Below, in pieces: positions 1-6,834 of a stretch of 40,349 bases of DNA. The position numbers and the translations under genes were made by a program. The stretch lies in IMG/VR virus record IMGVR_UViG_3300046336_000236, positions 1 to 40,349 of that record, one strand, 5' to 3'. Positions within the stretch are counted from its first letter, which is position 1; every line of letters begins with the position of its first letter. The notes below the pieces were generated by a model. It saw only the letters and a program-made list of their open reading frames with translations, ran no database searches and was not told where the DNA came from. The stretch comes from a virus.

Positions 1-242
1 CCTAGAAAGCTATGAAAAATAGCGTATATTTTATTTCAAAACCAATAACCAATAATAAATATGCACTCACTCACACTCATAGATCGTCGCATCCACGATA
101 TAGAAAACAAACTCACTCGTATTCGTAGCGGAGAATACAATCTCCGATGTACAGATCAGGTGAGAACGGCACTAGGGATAATCTTGGTACAGTTGGAGGA
201 AGAAAAGTATAATATAATGTATAACTAAAACACATATGCAAA
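1..242. repeat. 242-bp direct repeat R, copy 1 (contig start)
   Basis: Bases 1-242 are identical to 38734-38975, and the first 127 bases recur at 40223-40349. The repeat carries a complete 55-codon gene and the first codons of a membrane protein gene. Identity stops seven bases into that membrane gene, whose two copies then diverge. On the circle, copy 1 follows base 40222, so its first 22 bases finish the short gene that begins at 40164. In copy 2 the same bases read in another frame as the end of the gene at 38596. The intact gene there suggests copy 2 is the native context and copy 1 the duplicated one. Confidence 0.95.
61..228 (+). CDS. Small charged protein in repeat R, copy 1
   Basis: A 55-residue protein that lies wholly inside the repeat, so an identical copy exists at 38794. 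It begins MHSLTLIDRRIHDIENKLTR and is rich in Arg, Glu and Ile; the first 25 residues could form a coiled coil. No TGA codon is needed. The next gene starts 7 bp after the stop, suggesting co-transcription with the membrane protein that follows both copies. I do not recognise the family. Identity of the two copies could reflect recent duplication or gene conversion. Confidence 0.7.
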   Translation: MHSLTLIDRRIHDIENKLTRIRSGEYNLRCTDQVRTALGIILVQLEEEKYNIMYN

Positions 243-484
243 CAATCAAACGACCAGCTACCGCAATCAATATTGCTTTCTCACTTGTAATAACACTTGG
301 TGCTCTCATATTCATTAGTCTCTACGAGGTATCTCACGCCTCCGCCACGAGTTCATATTGTTATAGACAGCATAATCTATCTTTTACACAAAAACTCTTG
401 CCAGTAGCTCAGAAAAGATGCAAAAGTGAATTCAAACGAATCACTGACGAATGGATTACAGGATTATACACTAACTCAAAATAA
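236..484 (+). CDS. Membrane-anchored small protein, paralogue A
   Basis: An 82-residue protein with one hydrophobic segment at about residues 11-30 after a short basic start, typical of a signal anchor or signal peptide. A cysteine-containing exported part follows (SSYCYRQHNLSFTQKLLPVA). A related gene lies at 38969 behind the second copy of the repeat, and the two share the stretch SFTQKLLPVAQKRC. Function unknown; the place next to endolysin genes makes a role in lysis or in altering the cell surface possible. The next gene starts 2 bp after the stop. Confidence 0.75.
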   Translation: MQTIKRPATAINIAFSLVITLGALIFISLYEVSHASATSSYCYRQHNLSFTQKLLPVAQKRCKSEFKRITDEWITGLYTNSK

Positions 485-485
485 T

Positions 486-887
486 ATGCTCAAAAATCTC
501 TCATGGAAGTGGATCTTCCCGATTATTATCATCCCCACAATTATCGGCGGAATGATAAACCATAGCAGATGCGGATGACTCACTGGAAAAGATCTAGAAA
601 TTTGTCGAGCATATTATGAGAATATTCCTCCTTCTCCTACACAACCATCGTCGACTCCTGTATCTTGCTACTCAGATTGGAATGGAGTGCACAAAGAAGG
701 ACAAAAAGTACTCAAAGGACTTCTAAAAGACCCTACGAGTTACGAGTATACTGAAACTCTTGTTGGTGGTAATCTCGTAAAAATAAAATTCCTCGCTAAA
801 AACTCCTATTGAGCAAAATCTCGAAGTGAATTTACGTTCAAGACTGATTCTGCTTGTTCTGTAATGGACTATTCTCTAACTAAATAA
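486..887 (+). CDS. Membrane-anchored or exported protein
   Basis: 133 residues with two TGA-Gly codons. A hydrophobic segment at about residues 8-23 (WIFPIIIIPTIIGGM) is followed by a proline/serine linker and a small C-terminal domain with the pattern LLKDPTSYEY...NLVKIKFLAKNSYGAKSRSEFTF. Short beta-rich domains of this shape occur in many bacterial and phage envelope proteins, but I cannot name the family with confidence. The gene is packed between paralogue A and the next small gene, so it belongs to the same transcript. Confidence 0.7.
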
Positions 888-888
888 T

Positions 889-1035
889 ATGAACCTCATT
901 CCCATCTACATCTCACAAATCGACTCCCTCCCACCTCCTGAACGAGCTGACTATGCTCGATACGTAGCATTCGTACTCTCAGGAGATGAATATCCAGATT
1001 TTAATCCGTTACAATACCTAGAAACATGACACTAA
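889..1035 (+). CDS. Small hypothetical protein
   Basis: 48 residues ending in a TGA-Gly then His and TAA. It starts MNLIPIYISQIDSLPPPERA and is probably soluble. It begins 1 bp after the preceding stop and overlaps the next gene by 10 bp in another frame, the tight packing usual for this phage. No recognisable domain. Confidence 0.55.
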
Positions 1036-1187
1036 CAGAATCAACCGCTTACAAAAAGAACCTAGCTGAACTTGCACTAGTAAATGAGAAGATAGCAATA
1101 CTATGACCGAATCTCTGATCACTCAAGAAGAAAAGAAAAGAAATAAAAGAACGAATTCGCTCTCTTCGTAATCATTTTTGTAAATAA
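1026..1187 (+). CDS. Small basic helical protein
   Basis: 53 residues, two TGA-Gly codons. The C-terminal half is strongly basic and likely helical (SLKKKRKEIKERIRSLRNHF), which would suit nucleic-acid or anionic-surface binding; that is inference. The start overlaps the end of the previous gene. No family recognised. Confidence 0.55.
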
Positions 1188-1237
1188 AAACAAATAATCC
1201 GCCACGAGTCGCAGTTACTCGGAATAAAAATCTCACT

Positions 1238-2500
1238 ATGAAATATGCTATCTCTATTATCTCGCTTATTGCGATATCGTCCACTATTTACGCTTTTAAT
1301 ATCGAAACTGACCCACAGGTTCTCATCGAACGAGAGAATCGTGAAAAAGTCCTCGATTGCATGGAAAATGTACACTCCTCAACATGAACCGCAAGGGTAC
1401 TGCAGGAGCAGATAGAAAAATGTGCGAAGATTGGACTTCAAAGTATTATTGATGCGAAAGCCACGACTGGGAGTGTAATCCCAGTACCCGAACGCTCAGA
1501 TAGTGCAACCCTTTGAGATAATAACAGTGGGAAAATACTAGGAGAAATGCGTTGCCCTGAACTGTATATGTCAGGATCAGAAGTTTTTTCGCCTAGATAT
1601 TGAGTTACTTGGGAGTTCACTATAAAAGAAGCAAAAGAACTCTATCCAAAATGTAAAATATTAGATAATGCGAAAGCCACGACTGGGAGTGTAATCCCAG
1701 AGCCCCCCAAAAATAAAACAATTTCGCTAGAATGTGAATTTGGTGAACGATCTGGAAAAGTAGAATGAATTGAATTTCACTATACAGCTACGGATGATAC
1801 GACAACATTGCAATCGATTAAAAATAGTCATATAGCAAAGTGACAGGAACATATCGGATACCATTTTGTAATAAAAGCAAACTGAGAAGTCACAAATACT
1901 CGTGATGAAAGGTGTGTTGCTGGTGCAGATAAGTGGGCAAAGAATAACTATAGATTTATACAGATTGCTTTTGTATGAGATGATAAGCCCACATATGAAC
2001 AAACAGAGTCTATGGCAATTCTCACAAAAGATCTCCAAATAAAATATAAATTGCCTATTGACTCGATATCTGCTCACTCTGAATGGTGACCAAAGTCAAA
2101 AAAAGAATCTCTGGAGTATTGGTATGGTAGCAAGGCTGAATTTATAAAAAAAATCAGGTACTACTATGTAATATCAATCTATGGAGAATGAAGTGTGGAA
2201 CTCCAATATATGTGGCGAGCGTGGGGTGACAAGGACTTCATTGGTACGATCTTTCAGGAGTCTCGAATGAGCAATACCAGCGTATGAGATGGCGGACAGT
2301 CGATCGGGTACTGTCAGATTCACAAGGGATATCAACCCTGATGGTACGCTGAGTACAGCAAGCTACAGACTATGGAAGCTCGCCTGAACTATTGCCACGA
2401 GCTCTATGCATACTCCGCTACTCTCCCAGGTGGCGTATGATCTCGATTCCATGGATACAACGCTCGATCCGAGCATATCAATAATCTCTTTATCCAATAA
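1238..2500 (+). CDS. Exported endolysin: N-acetylmuramoyl-L-alanine amidase plus lytic transglycosylase-like domain
   Basis: 420 residues. A signal peptide (about 1-19, MKYAISIISLIAISSTIYA) precedes a spacer that carries AKATTGSVIP at residues 73 and 145. An Amidase_2 domain (about 170-305) follows, with the zinc-ligand pattern FHYTA and the late AHSEWGPK motif, as in T7-lysozyme-type amidases that cut the bond between muramic acid and the peptide stem. The last 90 residues look like a lysozyme-fold transglycosylase: FQESRMSN with the candidate catalytic Glu, then QSIGYCQIHKG. Several motif glycines are TGA. Export by the Sec pathway would make release less dependent on a holin. Domain calls come from motifs only. 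Confidence 0.85.
1452..1484. repeat. 33-bp direct repeat inside the endolysin gene, copy 1
   Basis: A perfect 33-bp repeat of 1668-1700, 216 bp apart and in frame. It encodes the linker AKATTGSVIP, once before and once after a small Cys-containing segment (about residues 83-143). Perfect DNA identity indicates recent duplication or recombination of the linker, which could allow exchange of the module between the copies. Confidence 0.95.
1668..1700. repeat. 33-bp direct repeat inside the endolysin gene, copy 2
   Basis: Second perfect copy of the repeat at 1452-1484. It encodes the same AKATTGSVIP linker immediately before the amidase domain. Recombination between the copies would delete 216 bp in frame. 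Confidence 0.95.
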
Positions 2501-2503
2501 AAT

Positions 2504-2827
2504 ATGAAAATTCACCCAGATCTAATATTACAAGTATCTCAACAGAAACTATCTGTAAGAGATATGTTCGTGTATACACTTAGGCATACTGATTACGACT
2601 TTAGAAAACTTGATAAGTATATAAAAGATAATTTGTGAGTGTGATCTAATGAACAATATTCTATGTTAGAAAATTCAAGAAAATTAGTACGGAAAAGAAA
2701 AGTATGAGTTATGCTATCGGATAGTGAAATGAAAGAAATAGAAAAGCATAATGTCACGTGTAAAAAGTTGATAGTTTTTCTTAAAAAAATGCTCAAAGAA
2801 TGATTCGATGAAAATTTATTACTATAA
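2504..2827 (+). CDS. Hypothetical soluble protein
   Basis: 107 residues with four TGA-Gly codons and many Lys and Glu residues. It is predicted mostly helical, has no membrane segment and no motif I recognise. It begins 3 bp after the endolysin stop, so it is co-transcribed with the lysis gene. Confidence 0.65.
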
Positions 2828-2830
2828 AAT

Positions 2831-2986
2831 ATGTACACTCTCATAGACTGTTGGTGAGAAAAATACTTCAACGATGATGGATCTGTAAATCTCGATTGTC
2901 ACTACTTCGATGGTGTGCATCCTGAAAACAAAAAAAAGATACTAGATTCTTACTTTTTACAAAATGGCAACAATAAATGACTATAA
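2831..2986 (+). CDS. Small hypothetical protein
   Basis: 51 residues, starting MYTLIDCWGEKYFNDDGSVN, with TGA-Gly at positions 9 and 50. It starts 3 bp after the preceding gene and overlaps the displaced HNH gene start at 2964. No family recognised. Confidence 0.55.
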
Positions 2987-3047
2987 ATGGCGAAAGCTAT
3001 TTAAGAAACAAGGCGGACGCTTATATCTTATAATTTACTTGAAATAA
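2964..3047 (+). pseudogene. Displaced 5' fragment of an HNH endonuclease gene
   Basis: 27 codons beginning MATINDYKWRKLFKKQGGR, ending at TAA after a few unrelated codons. It resembles the start of the complete HNH protein at 3690 (MSTINKYKYQKLLKRQ): M-T-I-N-YK-KL-K-Q are shared. Similarity ends just before the first zinc cysteine of the complete protein. I infer that this is the original gene start, cut off when the NUMOD4-HNH gene at 3146 was inserted. Its last codons contain the -35 box of the promoter that serves the inserted gene. Confidence 0.65.
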
Positions 3048-3066
3048 TTTTATATATTCATATAAT
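3039..3066 (+). promoter_or_regulatory. Sigma70-type promoter for the NUMOD4-HNH gene
   Basis: TTGAAA (3039-3044), 16-bp spacer, TATAAT (3061-3066). The expected start at about 3073 is the first base of the structured leader. The -10 box is perfect and the geometry matches the other promoters in this genome. Confidence 0.75.
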
Positions 3067-3072
3067 ACTTTC

Positions 3073-3140
3073 ACTAAAGAGCTTAAATTCGTACTAACCA
3101 AATCTCGGGGTGCTCTTTAGTACGAAGCCCCGAGATTTTT
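3073..3140 (+). promoter_or_regulatory. Interleaved pseudoknot leader with terminator-like end
   Basis: Three perfectly complementary pairs occur in the order A-B-C-A'-B'-C'. A CTAAAGAGC (3074-3082) pairs with 3112-3120. B TTCGTACTA (3088-3096) pairs with 3118-3126. C AAATCTCGGGG (3100-3110) pairs with 3128-3138. A' and B' overlap by three bases. C' runs into a T tract (3136-3141), so C-C' can act as an intrinsic terminator just before the ATG at 3146. Because the helices are mutually interleaved, they either form a knotted RNA or exclude one another as transcription proceeds. This suits attenuation of the endonuclease gene. Function is inferred. Confidence 0.7.
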
Positions 3141-3145
3141 TAATT

Positions 3146-3685
3146 ATGGAAATTTGGAAAGATATAGTTTGATATGATGGCTTGTATGAAGTCAGTAATT
3201 TTGGAAGGATTAAAAGCAAAATGTTCAAAAATTGAACTACATCATTTAAAAGAGATAAAATTTTAAAACAAAAAATACATTATTCATGATATGTATTTTG
3301 TGAATTAAAAAAAAGAAGATATTCATTACATCGGATAGTAGCAAATACTTTCATACAAAATCCAGAAGATAAAAGGACAGTTAATCATATAAACTGAATT
3401 AAAACAGATAATCGTGTTGAGAATTTGGAGTGGGCAACAGATAGTGAGAATATTAAACATTGCTATGATATATGATTAAGAAAGTGAATAAACTTAAATA
3501 AGTTTTGAAAAAATTGCACATCATCAAAAAAAGTATATCAATATAGTATGGATTGAAATCTTATAAGGGAGTGGGAATGTTGAATGCAAATAAAAAGAGA
3601 ATTATGATTTAGTAGATGAAATATATCTGCATGCTGAATTTGATTACAAAAAAGTGCTTATTGATTTATTTGGAAATATAACTAA
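3146..3685 (+). CDS. NUMOD4-HNH homing endonuclease with C-terminal DNA-binding repeat
   Basis: 179 residues. NUMOD4 domain at the start (IWKDIVGYDGLYEVSNFGRI), then the HNH core (LHRIVANTF ... VNHINGIKTDNRVENLEWAT), then a NUMOD1-like helix-turn-helix repeat at the C-terminus (VYQYSMDGNLIREWECGMQI). Many TGA-Gly codons are present, including the glycines of GYDGLY and HINGIK. Such proteins cut specific DNA sites and promote their own insertion. It has its own promoter and structured leader and ends 4 bp before the intact HNH gene at 3690, whose displaced start lies upstream. It is AT-rich compared with neighbours, which fits recent arrival. Confidence 0.9.
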
Positions 3686-3689
3686 TACT

Positions 3690-4052
3690 ATGTCAACAAT
3701 CAACAAATACAAGTATCAGAAGCTCCTAAAAAGACAGAATTATTTATGTTTCTACTGCTTGCAACCTTTTGCGACAAAACGAAATAGCGTGAATGCTCTC
3801 AGAAAGGCTACAGTAGATCATATTGTACCGAGATGCGAACTCCAGTGACTCACTCATATCGAGCAGAACACTAGGAACAATTGTCTCGCTTGTGTAGAGT
3901 GTAACCGCAGGAAAGCCAATATCTCCGCTGTGTTATTTTTGAAGTGATACGAGGCTCTGAATATATCAGAGTGGGATGTACAAAGTGAATATGTAGCAGT
4001 GAAAACGAGAGGGGCGAGGCGATGGTATCATAGATATTTTAACTGGAAATAG
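3690..4052 (+). CDS. HNH endonuclease (zinc-finger type)
   Basis: 120 residues with the classical CxxC...DHIVPR...N-CLACVECN arrangement: zinc pair CFYC (about 20-23), DHI at about 46-48, then CxxC in CVEC. Two TGA-Gly codons. The fold resembles McrA-like HNH proteins found in many phages, sometimes beside packaging genes and sometimes freestanding. A related truncated start lies upstream at 2964, separated by the NUMOD4-HNH gene. The next tiny gene begins 1 bp after the stop. Confidence 0.85.
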
Positions 4053-4053
4053 T

Positions 4054-4116
4054 ATGAAAAAATACAGAGCGCAAAGAGGCTCTGGAACTCCTATAATATT
4101 TGAACTTATAAAATAA
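4054..4116 (+). CDS. Possible 20-residue peptide
   Basis: Begins 1 bp after the HNH stop; its TAA overlaps the ATG of the next gene. The junctions look like translational coupling, but 20 residues (MKKYRAQRGSGTPIIFELIK) is too little to prove a gene. Function unknown. Confidence 0.35.
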   Translation: MKKYRAQRGSGTPIIFELIK

Positions 4117-4358
4117 TGAAATATAAATGACGAAAGAAATATACAGAAGCAGATGCGAAGTGACAAATAGAGTCTATAAATATGTCTATAGGGAATTATT
4201 CAGAGGAAATAATGTATGCTTCTACTCGATGAATTGACCCACTTATACTTGCATTATGTCACAAGACAAATGAAGAATGTATCGATGATGCTGAAAAACA
4301 AATAGAATACCTATTTTCTAAAAAACAATACCTAACACAATTTCTATGCAATACATAA
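4116..4358 (+). CDS. Small hypothetical protein
   Basis: 80 residues with TGA-Gly at positions 5, 16 and 39. Soluble and helical in appearance; two central cysteines (CHKTNEEC). It overlaps the previous stop by 1 bp and the next gene by 13 bp. No family recognised. Confidence 0.6.
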
Positions 4359-4507
4359 AACTCGATGAAGTAGAAAACAAAGTACGCTCTCTCATCAAAA
4401 ATGGAACGAGTCACTTTAAAAATCATATGCGAGATATGACAATGGAGGAAGAAGATAAATTTATTAGAGGATTTATTGCCTCGAACTTTACTATTTACGA
4501 TATATAA
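4346..4507 (+). CDS. Small hypothetical protein
   Basis: 53 residues, acidic centre (TMEEEDKFIRGF), no TGA codon and no membrane segment. It starts inside the end of the previous gene and is followed after 1 bp by the lysozyme-like gene. Function unknown. Confidence 0.55.
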   Translation: MQYIKLDEVENKVRSLIKNGTSHFKNHMRDMTMEEEDKFIRGFIASNFTIYDI

Positions 4508-4508
4508 T

Positions 4509-4922
4509 ATGTTTGATCCTGAGTTCTACCCTATTTTACTAGGTATTACGAATGCGGAAAGCTCACTATGACTAGACTTTGCTCGTGACAGAGTATGATG
4601 ATTCTGTAATTGACGAAATAATTGGTGAGGTACAAAATACCAAATTCATGACGACAACACTCGTACCTATTCTCGCTCTCTTAACTGATTCAACTACTGA
4701 CAAAAGTATTCATGACGATTTGTAGACCAATTCGGATGCAATCTATACCCTTTTGCATCAATAGAGGAATACTTCATTACAAAGGTAAATTGATTAAGGT
4801 TTTGATATAGACAATGTATTGATAGCACAACTCCTATTAGATGTCTTTCTGGAAGGTATGTTTGAGACCCAAATGTACAGGAAGAAAATTGGATAAAAAA
4901 TGTATCAGAATTTCTTGATTAA
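4509..4922 (+). CDS. Lysozyme-like peptidoglycan hydrolase (probable)
   Basis: 137 residues with many TGA-Gly codons. The N-terminal half has the layout of lysozyme-fold muramidases and glucosaminidases: NAESSLG with a candidate catalytic Glu at about residue 17, then a Cys and NNWGG at about 33-42. The C-terminal half (IEEYFITKVNGL ... RYVGDPNVQEENWIKNV) fits the later helices of that fold. There is no signal peptide, so it would need a holin or another export route unless it is a virion protein. The family call is inferred from the motif pattern and from the lysis genes nearby. Confidence 0.55.
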
Positions 4923-5014
4923 AAAAGTATATCTAATTCCCATCCCAATAGCAATATCGGTATCTCGGCGAAATCCGTCCACAGTTTCTATTTATTTTCC
5001 TATCTTTTTTACCT

Positions 5015-5263
5015 ATGCCAGAAGTATCAAATCTCCCAGACGGACTATCATTCGGACAGAAAGCAGTCTGACTCAGTTTTAATCCATCAGGAAATGATGA
5101 AGTAGCTCTTGCAAAACAAGAGTGTGCCAATCTCATCGACCATATGAATACTCTCCGACTCACTACGGAGAGTGGAGAAGCAAAACGACTCTGTTCTGTG
5201 GCTATCACTGAGTTACAGACCGCTCAGATGTGGGTAGTAAAAGCTCTCACATGGAAAGACTAA
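5015..5263 (+). CDS. Acb2/Tad1-type hairpin protein (probable anti-CBASS/anti-Thoeris sponge)
   Basis: 82 residues: a loop-rich start with GLSFNPSGND, then two helices joined by TTESGEAKRLC and ending AITELQTAQMWVVKALTW. This helical-hairpin pattern with a conserved S-x-A-x-T-x-x-x-x-A-x-M-W tail matches the Acb2/Tad1 family, whose members bind cyclic nucleotides or gcADPR and hide the signal of CBASS and Thoeris immunity. The Gly at position 19 is TGA. Expected to act in the host cytoplasm as an oligomer. The assignment is from remembered sequence pattern only; it could be a relative with another ligand. It lies just upstream of the split tRNA. Confidence 0.6.
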
Positions 5264-5269
5264 TCATAT

Positions 5270-5290
5270 CCGAGAGTCTCGAACTCTCGG
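5270..5290 (+). other. 7-bp hairpin just upstream of the tRNA
   Basis: CCGAGAG (5270-5276) and CTCTCGG (5284-5290) form a perfect stem with loop TCTCGAA. It resembles a tRNA T-arm but has no acceptor strand or CCA next to it. It lies 5 bp before the mature tRNA start and may aid processing or mark the end of the upstream transcript; no T tract follows. Confidence 0.45.
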
Positions 5291-5340
5291 TATACGCAGT
5301 GGTAACCCTAGTGGTAAGGGCGTGGTTTTCAAAACCACTA

Positions 5341-5368
5341 TTGATTTTTGAATCAATATAAATATAAT
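5341..5368 (+). promoter_or_regulatory. Promoter inside the tRNA insert
   Basis: TTGATT (5341-5346), 16-bp spacer, TATAAT (5363-5368). Six bases later comes the ATG of the HNH gene, so transcription would start on or next to the start codon and give a leaderless mRNA. The insert therefore brings its own promoter and does not need the tRNA promoter. Confidence 0.7.
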
Positions 5369-5374
5369 CATTTT

Positions 5375-5809
5375 ATGATTAAAAAATGTATTACCTGCGA
5401 AGTAGATAAAGATATTCTATTTTTTTCAAAAAGAAGAGTAAGAAAGGATTGAACTCAAATGTATAATTCAGTATGTAAATTATGTCATAGAGCTGAAGCT
5501 AGGGAAGCATATAGAAATAATAAAGATACATATCTTCCAAAAATACTTGCAAATAAAAAAAAGAATTATGCGATTTATAGAGAAGAAATGCTAGTCTTCT
5601 TAAAAACAAAATCTTGTTTTGATTGTTGAACAAAGGATTTTAGAGTACTAGAATTTGATCACTTAAGAGATAAGAAATATAATATCTCTGATAAAAAGTC
5701 ATCAAGATTATCATCTCTAATGGAAGAAATAAATAAATGTGATGTAGTATGCTGTAACTGTCACCGAATAAGAACAATGAAAAGAGCAAATTCATACAGA
5801 GTAAAATAA
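5375..5809 (+). CDS. HNH endonuclease inserted in the tRNA
   Basis: 144 residues with two TGA-Gly codons. Zinc-binding pairs CITC and CKLC near the start, CFDC in the centre, then LEFDHLRDKKYNIS and the closing CCNCHRIRTMKR, the layout of small phage HNH proteins of the WHH/HNH zinc-ribbon type. It sits between the anticodon stem and T stem of the UCA tRNA with only about 36 bp before and 22 bp after it, far too little for a group I or II ribozyme outside the ORF. It probably spreads by cutting uninterrupted tRNA genes. Confidence 0.85.
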
Positions 5810-5883
5810 TTTTTTCATATTTTTATATATCTATCCCGAGTTCGAACCTCGGTCACTGCTCCATTTTTTAACAACCAACTCTT

Positions 5884-6045
5884 ATGAAATTTATTCTACA
5901 AATTATCTCAATAATGTCATTCATACTATTTATAATGTATCTTGTCTCTGCTATGGGTAATGCTAATAATTGATCATTCTCAATGGCAATTATCAATCTG
6001 ACAGTATCGTTTTTTTCCTTTGCCTTTTGGAAAGCTATACCATAA
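5884..6045 (+). CDS. Small two-helix membrane protein (holin-like)
   Basis: 53 residues: helix 1 at about 2-23 (FILQIISIMSFILFIMYLVS), a short turn with a TGA-Gly, helix 2 at about 33-52 (MAIINLTVSFFSFAFW). Size and topology match class II holins, but many small phage membrane proteins look the same. The gene follows the tRNA and precedes a lipoprotein gene, so a lysis or superinfection-exclusion role is plausible. Confidence 0.6.
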
Positions 6046-6075
6046 CCCCTTATCTCCCCAATAACCCTATAGAAT

Positions 6076-6315
6076 ATGAAATACATCCTTCTCATCTCGA
6101 TTGTACTCCTCAGTGGGTGCAGTCAGTACCACTACGATGTTACCTATGAGAAGTGTAGCTGACAGACTGGGAGTGTATCTACTAGAATGGTTTGAGAATA
6201 TAAATTAGATGGCGCTAATCGACAAATATACGTAGTACATGACCTATGATGAAGAGAGTATATTGATATTAACAATGTCTGCGACTTCTCTTATACTCGT
6301 ACTGAAATCAAATAA
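6076..6315 (+). CDS. Small lipoprotein
   Basis: 79 residues with a classical lipoprotein signal: basic start, hydrophobic core and lipobox LLSGC (Cys15). The mature part has two more cysteines and several TGA-Gly codons. It would be lipid-anchored on the outer face of the membrane. The downstream genes at 6328 and 6538 share an identical 18-bp upstream stretch. Function unknown; superinfection exclusion is a common role for phage lipoproteins. Confidence 0.7.
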
Positions 6316-6327
6316 CCCCTTCCACCT

Positions 6328-6525
6328 ATGCTACAAGAACTTTTACAGGAAAGAAAGGAAATGCTTTCTCTGTTACAGCAACATATAAAGAATACGCAGC
6401 ATGCTTCACGAGATAATATGGTAAAGATAATATTAAATTTTGATGCGAATGTTTTATGAAAATATATAAATCAAAAAGAGGCACACTCACAACTATTAGA
6501 GGAACTTAAATTCTATGAAAAATAA
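6328..6525 (+). CDS. Small helical hypothetical protein
   Basis: 65 residues beginning MLQELLQERKEMLSLLQQHI, strongly coiled-coil in character, one TGA-Gly. No family recognised. Upstream of the ATG is AACCCCTTCCACCT, repeated exactly before the next gene, and no Shine-Dalgarno sequence. Confidence 0.6.
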
Positions 6526-6537
6526 CCCCTTCCACCT

Positions 6538-6834
6538 ATGAATAAAATAGACCAACAACTGTATGAGATGTTCTCAGATAAGACACTGAGTGAGTGATGC
6601 GTTGTAAAAAACAGAGAAATATGATTTTTCTATAATGTTCTCTACAAGACATATTGAGGATGGGCTGTACTCGCAGGCAATGCAATAGATATGCAAGAGG
6701 ACTTGTTGGAAGTAATCTGACACCCTATTGGATGCAAAATGATGTTGTTATATCTGGAGATAATCCACACCCCGCTATTTTCTCCAAGATTACATAATAA
6801 ATCCCTCTTCTGAGGGATTATTTTTTGCCTATAA
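6538..6834 (+). CDS. Hypothetical protein with probable frameshift near its end
   Basis: The open frame gives 98 residues with several TGA-Gly codons and the motif IGHPIG at about 61-66. After that point the frame runs through a terminator hairpin (from 6799), which is unnatural. Shifting frame just after IGHPIG gives QNDVVISGDNPHPAIFSKIT and a TAA at 6795-6797, directly before the hairpin. I therefore suspect a one- or two-base indel or programmed frameshift at about 6730-6740, and a true end at 6797. Function unknown. Confidence 0.5.
6799..6827 (+). terminator. Intrinsic terminator ending the left plus-strand operon
   Basis: AATCCCTC and GAGGGATT form an 8-bp stem around TTCT, followed by ATTTTTT. 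It lies where the plus-strand cluster meets the minus-strand cluster from the right, so it may stop transcription from both sides. Confidence 0.75.

Larger units (their letters stand above)
5296..5863 (+). tRNA. tRNA-Gly(UCA), split by an HNH gene
   Basis: The 5' half (5296-5338) has acceptor GCAGTGG, a D arm with CCCT/AGGG stem and AGTGGTA loop, and an anticodon arm GTGGT/ACCAC whose loop TTTCAAA gives anticodon TCA (5329-5331). The 3' half (from about 5832) has T stem CCGAG/CTCGG with loop TTCGAAC, acceptor TCACTGC, discriminator T and encoded CCA (5861-5863). Acceptor strands pair 7/7 with one G-U. UCA reads UGA. G1-C72, C2-G71 and U73 suit glycyl-tRNA synthetase; the lack of a long variable arm argues against tRNA-Sec. 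About 490 bp containing the HNH gene at 5375 interrupts the variable loop. The linker before the D arm has 3 nt instead of 2. Whether the RNA is spliced is unknown. Confidence 0.85.

Noticed and set aside
3074-3138. Simple inverted repeat or insertion-sequence end
   Set aside because: The complementary blocks are in the same order (A-B-C, A'-B'-C') instead of reversed, no transposase or target duplication is present, and the element begins at a predicted transcription start.
5270-5290. T-arm of another tRNA
   Set aside because: Stem is 7 bp, the loop is TCTCGAA, and no acceptor strand, discriminator or CCA follows.
5342-5832. Group I or group II intron in the tRNA
   Set aside because: Only about 58 bp of the insert lie outside the HNH ORF, there is no terminal G at the 3' border, and no core-sized non-coding region exists.
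5296-5863. Selenocysteine tRNA (also has anticodon UCA)
   Set aside because: Acceptor is 7 bp, D arm is short, and there is no long variable arm. The hairpin after the anticodon arm overlaps the HNH promoter. No selenocysteine genes are nearby.
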